The notes beneath the pieces are model-generated. The model ran no database searches. It saw nothing but the letters and a program-made list of their open reading frames with translations, and had not been told where the DNA came from. From Marinomonas pollencensis (GTDB taxonomy: Bacteria > Pseudomonadota > Gammaproteobacteria > Pseudomonadales > Marinomonadaceae), in the NCBI RefSeq assembly GCF_003387375.1, contig NZ_QUNG01000001.1, forward strand, positions 208,510 to 272,509: a DNA stretch of 64,000 bases. Reading direction: 5' to 3'. A program made the translations under genes and the position numbers. Of the stretch, positions 60,196 to 64,000 are shown one piece after another. Positions within the stretch are counted from its first letter, which is position 1; every line of letters starts with the position of its first letter.

Positions 60196-62520
60196 ATGTC
60201 TAAAAATAGCTTCTACACTCCTTACAAAGGACCTGCCGGCGGCTGGGGAGCATTACAAAGCACCACAAAACACTGGCTTAAAAGTGATAATGCGGTTCGC
60301 AATGTGTTCACCATGCTCAAGACCAACCAACCAAATGGTTTTGATTGCCCGGGCTGTGCTTGGGGCGAAAAACACGACCCTGCCAAGATACGCTTTTGTG
60401 AAAACGGCGCCAAAGCCGTTAACTGGGAAGCAACGTCCCGTCGTGTCGACGCCGACTTTTTTAAGCAACACAGCGTCAGTTGGCTAAACACGCAAAGTGA
60501 CTACTTCCTTGAGTACCAAGGTCGCCTGACTGAACCAATGCGCTATAACGCACAAACAGATCACTATGAGCCCATCTCGTGGGAGCAAGCGTTTGCGCAA
60601 ATCGCCGAGTCTTTGAAGGCTCAAGAAGATCCAAATCAAGTGGCTTTTTATACTTCAGGTCGTGCCAGTAACGAAGCGGCTTTCCTCTATCAATTATTTG
60701 CCCGCGCTTACGGCACCAACAACTTCCCAGACTGCTCCAACATGTGTCATGAAGCCAGTGGTTATGCCTTGATCAGCAGTTTAGGCATAGGCAAAGGGTC
60801 CGTTGAAATCGATGACTTTGAACGCGCCGATGCAGTTTTTGTATTTGGTCAAAACCCAGGGACTAACCACCCTCGGATGCTTGAAACATTGCGTGAGGTG
60901 GTGTCTCGTGGCGCCCAGCTACTGACTTTCAACACTCTACGTGAGCGTGGTCTAGAGCGCTTCCAAAACCCTCAAAACCCAATTGAAATGCTCACCAATG
61001 GCTCTAAGCCAACCCACACTAACTACTATTGCCCTAAAATTGGCGGCGATATGGCAGTGGTTCGCGGCATAGTCAAAGTCTTGATCGAAATGGAAAACGC
61101 GGCGCAAAAAGAAGGCAAAGCGATTTTTGATCACGAGTTTATTGAGCAACATACGCAAGGTATGGACGCTTACTTGGCAAAAGTGGAACAAACGTCTTGG
61201 GATGATATCCTGCCTCAGTCTGGTCTCAGCAAAGAAGAGATTTACCATTGCGCTGAAGTGTATGCCAACGCCAACAGTGTGATATGCACTTGGGCAATGG
61301 GCATCACTCAACATCACCATTCGGTGGCAACCATCCATGAGATAGTTAACCTACTTGCGCTACGTGGCAACATTGGTAAACCTGGGGCCGGCACCTGTCC
61401 TGTCCGTGGCCACAGTAATGTACAAGGCGACCGCACTATGGGCATTAACGAAGCCCCATCGAAAGCCTTTTTAGACTCAATGGAAAAGCACTTTGGCTTC
61501 CCTCAGCCTCAAGATCACGGTTTAAACGTGGTACAAACCATTCAAGCCATGCAAGCAGAGAAGGTAAAAGTCTTTATTGCTCTTGGTGGTAATTTTGCGG
61601 CGGCCACACCAGATACCCAAGCGACCCAAGAAGCACTTAAAAGCTGTGATTTGATTGTGCAAATCAGCACCAAGCTAAACCGTTCTCACCTCACCATTGG
61701 TGACAATGCTTTGATCTTACCTTGCTTTGGACGTACCGACATTGACCAGCAAGCCACTGGCGTGCAGCGCGTCACCGTGGAGGATTCATTTAGCATGGTC
61801 CATGCCTCTGGCGGCGTAATGGAGCCACTTAGCCCTGAGCAACGCTCGGAGCCTGCTATTATTGCCGGTATGGCACAAGCAACACTGGGTGACTTCCCTC
61901 TTAACTGGGAAGAATTAGCAGGCGATTACAGCCTTATTCGACAACATATCGAAGCGGTAATACCTGGCTTTAAAGACTTCAATCAACGAATTGAACATAA
62001 AGGTGGGTTTTATTTAGGCAACAGTGCAAGAGAGCGCAACTGGGCTACTCCAGGGGGTAAAGCCATTGTTCACACTCATTCTCTGCCAGAATCTATCTTG
62101 CCTAAAAAGGCACAAGACCTAGCCTCTGACAGCACCCTGGTGCTGCAGACCTTGCGCTCACATGACCAGTACAACACGACCATCTATGGCATGGATGACC
62201 GCTATCGTGGCATTAAGGGCGAACGCCAAGTGTTGTTCATTAACCCTGCGGATATTAAACGCTTAGGCTATCAAGAAGGCGACACCGTCACCCTTCGTTC
62301 ATTATGGGACGATGGTGTAGAGCGTAAAGTCAGCGGTTTTAAGTTGGTTCCTTACAGTATTCCTGCCGGCAATATTGCAGCATACTACCCTGAAACCAAC
62401 CCATTGGTACCGCTCAATAGCCATGGCGAGTTCAGCTACACTCCAACCTCAAAAAGCATCGCGATTGAGCTAGAACCCTACCAAGAGCCAGCCTCTAAAA
62501 TTGCTTCGGTAGCGAACTAA
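60196..62520 (+). CDS. FdhF/YdeP family molybdopterin oxidoreductase
   Basis: A 774-residue molybdopterin enzyme. Near the N terminus, FDCPGCAW and RFCENGAKAVNWE give the cysteines that characterise YdeP-type proteins. Molybdopterin domains follow (about 95-580), with blocks YTSGRASNEAAF, MCHEASGYAL, FVFGQNPGTNHPRML and GNIGKPGAGTCPVRGHSNVQG. The C-terminal cofactor domain starts near 640 (LQTLRSHDQYNTTIYG). No twin-arginine leader is seen, so it is cytosolic. YdeP relatives act in acid resistance; the substrate is unknown although formate is commonly assumed. Confidence 0.9.
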   Translation: MSKNSFYTPYKGPAGGWGALQSTTKHWLKSDNAVRNVFTMLKTNQPNGFDCPGCAWGEKHDPAKIRFCENGAKAVNWEATSRRVDADFFKQHSVSWLNTQSDYFLEYQGRLTEPMRYNAQTDHYEPISWEQAFAQIAESLKAQEDPNQVAFYTSGRASNEAAFLYQLFARAYGTNNFPDCSNMCHEASGYALISSLGIGKGSVEIDDFERADAVFVFGQNPGTNHPRMLETLREVVSRGAQLLTFNTLRERGLERFQNPQNPIEMLTNGSKPTHTNYYCPKIGGDMAVVRGIVKVLIEMENAAQKEGKAIFDHEFIEQHTQGMDAYLAKVEQTSWDDILPQSGLSKEEIYHCAEVYANANSVICTWAMGITQHHHSVATIHEIVNLLALRGNIGKPGAGTCPVRGHSNVQGDRTMGINEAPSKAFLDSMEKHFGFPQPQDHGLNVVQTIQAMQAEKVKVFIALGGNFAAATPDTQATQEALKSCDLIVQISTKLNRSHLTIGDNALILPCFGRTDIDQQATGVQRVTVEDSFSMVHASGGVMEPLSPEQRSEPAIIAGMAQATLGDFPLNWEELAGDYSLIRQHIEAVIPGFKDFNQRIEHKGGFYLGNSARERNWATPGGKAIVHTHSLPESILPKKAQDLASDSTLVLQTLRSHDQYNTTIYGMDDRYRGIKGERQVLFINPADIKRLGYQEGDTVTLRSLWDDGVERKVSGFKLVPYSIPAGNIAAYYPETNPLVPLNSHGEFSYTPTSKSIAIELEPYQEPASKIASVAN

Positions 62521-62546
62521 AATCAATATAACAAGGCAATAAAAAA

Positions 62547-62580
62547 AGCCTCACGCCAGATAAAAGTCTGGTATGAGGCT
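62547..62580 (-). terminator. Strong hairpin terminator
   Basis: Stem AGCCTCA-CG-CCAGA/TCTGG-TA-TGAGGCT with six-base loop and A6 on its left side, giving a T-run on the minus strand. It terminates the lipoprotein gene and may also end the fdhD-ydeP-type transcript. Confidence 0.8.
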
Positions 62581-62635
62581 AATTAATCAACGGAGTAAAT
62601 AGGATTAATTTAAAAGAGTTTTCATAAAAACTCGA

Positions 62636-63052
62636 TTAAACCTTGGTTTCATTGTTAACTAAACACTCTTCTTTTTTGTGTAATACAACAGTTGTATTAC
62701 TATCATATTTCCACATATTACCGGTTGCCCAATCAATGCCAAATCCATATATATTCAGGATATTAGCCCAGTAAGATGGGGTAACATGTTTCTTTATAGT
62801 CGTTACAGTTCTGTCATAACATTTGTCTGTTACAGTCACTTTAACACCTTCATTTGAAGGAGAAGCAACGACTGTCGCTGGAAGTCTTGTAGGGTATAGC
62901 CCATCACTAGATTGGACCTCAACTTTGACGCCTTCTTGACTATCAGATCCTCTTACCATCATTGTCTGACTGCCATTATTAAACATAGTAGAACAACCCG
63001 AAAGTAATACTATCGATGAAAGTAGCGCCAGCTTGATTTTAAGTTTTGACAT
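62636..63052 (-). CDS. Hypothetical lipoprotein
   Basis: A 138-residue lipoprotein: MSKLKIKLALLSSIVLLSGC lipobox (SGC at residue 20), then STMFNNGSQTMMVRG and a beta-rich domain, two cysteines (DKCYDRT, EECLVNN) and a conserved-looking YWANILNIYGFGIDWATGNMW block. ATG 63052 with AGGGA upstream is chosen. Similar short lipoproteins with the GIDWATG pattern are found widely in gammaproteobacteria, but no function is known. Followed by a strong terminator. Confidence 0.75.
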   Translation of the reverse strand: MSKLKIKLALLSSIVLLSGCSTMFNNGSQTMMVRGSDSQEGVKVEVQSSDGLYPTRLPATVVASPSNEGVKVTVTDKCYDRTVTTIKKHVTPSYWANILNIYGFGIDWATGNMWKYDSNTTVVLHKKEECLVNNETKV

Positions 63053-63250
63053 TTCATATATCCCTAAAAAATCCATATTAAAAAAGACCAAATTAAAAGT
63101 AAATAAGTCACAAAAATACAATTATAAACAACAGCCTACTAATTCATACTCCCTTATTATTAACACCTAAGTTATTTTATAGCGTTCAATCCAATTTATA
63201 AAATTCATTTTTTAGCACCCACTAACTTTCCAGCTAACAAATAAACAATA

Positions 63251-64000
63251 CTAATGACGCCAAAGCACCGGAAAAAACAACACCAGCACAGTAAAGTACT
63301 CTAAACGCCCTAAAATCATCGCAAAGCTCATCATCCAAGTGCCGGTGTCAGTGAGCGGCGCAAAGCTACTGCCGAGCTCAGCAAAGCCTGGCCCAAGCAC
63401 ATTTAAACAAGCTGCAGTAGCGCTCAATGCCGCCACGAAACTGACGCCTGTGGTCATCAACAAGATGGTAAATAGCATGGTAGTGAGCGCGGCTAAACAC
63501 ATGAACCCCATTACCGAATGACGCACATCCGCACTGATGGTTCGACCCTGAAACTTCATCGCAAACACCCCATTAGGATGCACCAAACGTTTTAGCTCCA
63601 ACCCCACTGACTTTAACGAGATTATATTTCGAATCACCTTGTTGCCTCCGGCAGTGGATCCTGCACAGCCACCAATGTAACCAACAAAGATCAACACCAC
63701 CGCGGTTAACGCAGGCCACGCACTTAAGTCAGTGGCGGCAAATCCGGTACTAGTGATAAACGAAATAACATGAAAAAACGACTCGGTAAACGCGCCACCA
63801 AGCGTGGCGTCTGCACCTTTTTGGTAGAGATAAAAAGCCAACAAACAAGCAATCACAAAGACGATCAGCAAAAACGCTCGCATCTCTTCATCACGCCAAT
63901 ACAAGCGTATATTTTTTGCTAAATAGACCCGATAATGCAACGCAAAATTGGTCGCCCCTAAGAGCATAAACACATTACAAATCCACAATAATAAGGTGCT
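63251..64000 (-). CDS. trkH: TrkH family potassium uptake protein, 5' part cut by window edge
   Basis: The C-terminal ~250 residues of a TrkH/KtrB-type potassium channel subunit; the frame is open to the window edge. Seen: membrane helices, the pore-loop-like TSTGFAATD segment, the filter/linker GGCAGSTAGGNKVIRN, and near the C terminus GPGFAELGSSFAPL (last pore loop), ending LGRLEYFTVLVLFFPVLWRH. The final motif is typical of the TrkH C terminus. The start lies beyond position 64000. Confidence 0.92.
   Translation of the reverse strand, partial: STLLLWICNVFMLLGATNFALHYRVYLAKNIRLYWRDEEMRAFLLIVFVIACLLAFYLYQKGADATLGGAFTESFFHVISFITSTGFAATDLSAWPALTAVVLIFVGYIGGCAGSTAGGNKVIRNIISLKSVGLELKRLVHPNGVFAMKFQGRTISADVRHSVMGFMCLAALTTMLFTILLMTTGVSFVAALSATAACLNVLGPGFAELGSSFAPLTDTGTWMMSFAMILGRLEYFTVLVLFFPVLWRH

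Overview
The window reads as chromosome of a marine gammaproteobacterium, most like an Oceanospirillales member such as Marinomonas (inferred from gene content, moderate GC and AT-rich intergenic DNA; not proven). No rRNA, tRNA, prophage or CRISPR array is visible. Most of it is ordinary metabolic DNA, punctuated by repeat-rich gaps.

Layout. 1-2.2 kb: two identical 144-bp structured repeats and a RAYT-type transposase gene with a LexA-like box and REP-like motifs on both flanks. 2.2-8.5 kb: complete cytochrome bd operon cydA-cydB-cydX-cydD-cydC (minus strand), including a 36-residue cydX. 8.8-10.1 kb: TetR regulator divergent from an AhpD-like CxxC protein, with two palindromic operators between. 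10.4-16.7 kb: CsgD/LuxR-type regulator facing a six-gene chaperone-usher pilus operon; the usher start lies behind a 10-base homopolymer that breaks the frame. 16.75-19.4 kb: about 135-bp tandem repeats, a TSUP permease and a heptanucleotide array. 19.4-23.9 kb: taurine-type ABC transporter divergent from a MocR/TauR-like regulator. 24-31 kb: arfB, a eukaryotic-type HisA, lipoproteins, a sigma-54 activator, a phosphatase/lipid-kinase fusion and two small envelope genes.

31.2-37.6 kb: polyamine operon (gamma-glutamylpolyamine synthetase-like enzyme, potFGHI transporter, amidotransferase), followed by GntR and LuxR regulators. 39.7-47 kb: seven-gene iron-uptake/redox operon (cupredoxin, FTR1, imelysin, DUF1111 di-haem protein, second imelysin, sterol-desaturase-like protein, di-haem peroxidase). 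47.4-52.6 kb: puuC-type aldehyde dehydrogenase with its 3' end tandemly multiplied, then LysR and aguB-aguA (agmatine to putrescine). 52.9-56.2 kb: RsgA-like GTPase, 48-bp repeats, zinc-independent ribosomal proteins L31B/L36B behind a Zur box, and an M23 endopeptidase. 56.5-64 kb: DUF4105/DUF3015 pair, fdhD with a YdeP-type molybdoenzyme, a lipoprotein and a truncated trkH.

Functional themes: (i) polyamine supply and breakdown spread over 31-52 kb (AguA and AguB make putrescine, PotFGHI imports it, the synthetase and PuuC-like dehydrogenase would consume it); (ii) metal homeostasis (EfeUO-like iron uptake, zinc-sparing ribosomal proteins); (iii) surface and envelope functions (pilus, M23 peptidase, DUF4105, lipoproteins). 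The strongest unusual signals are the homopolymer in the usher signal peptide, the SOS-type box on the RAYT gene, the 104-bp multiplication of the puuC 3' end, the heptamer array and the composite iron/redox operon. No wholly new system could be demonstrated from sequence alone.
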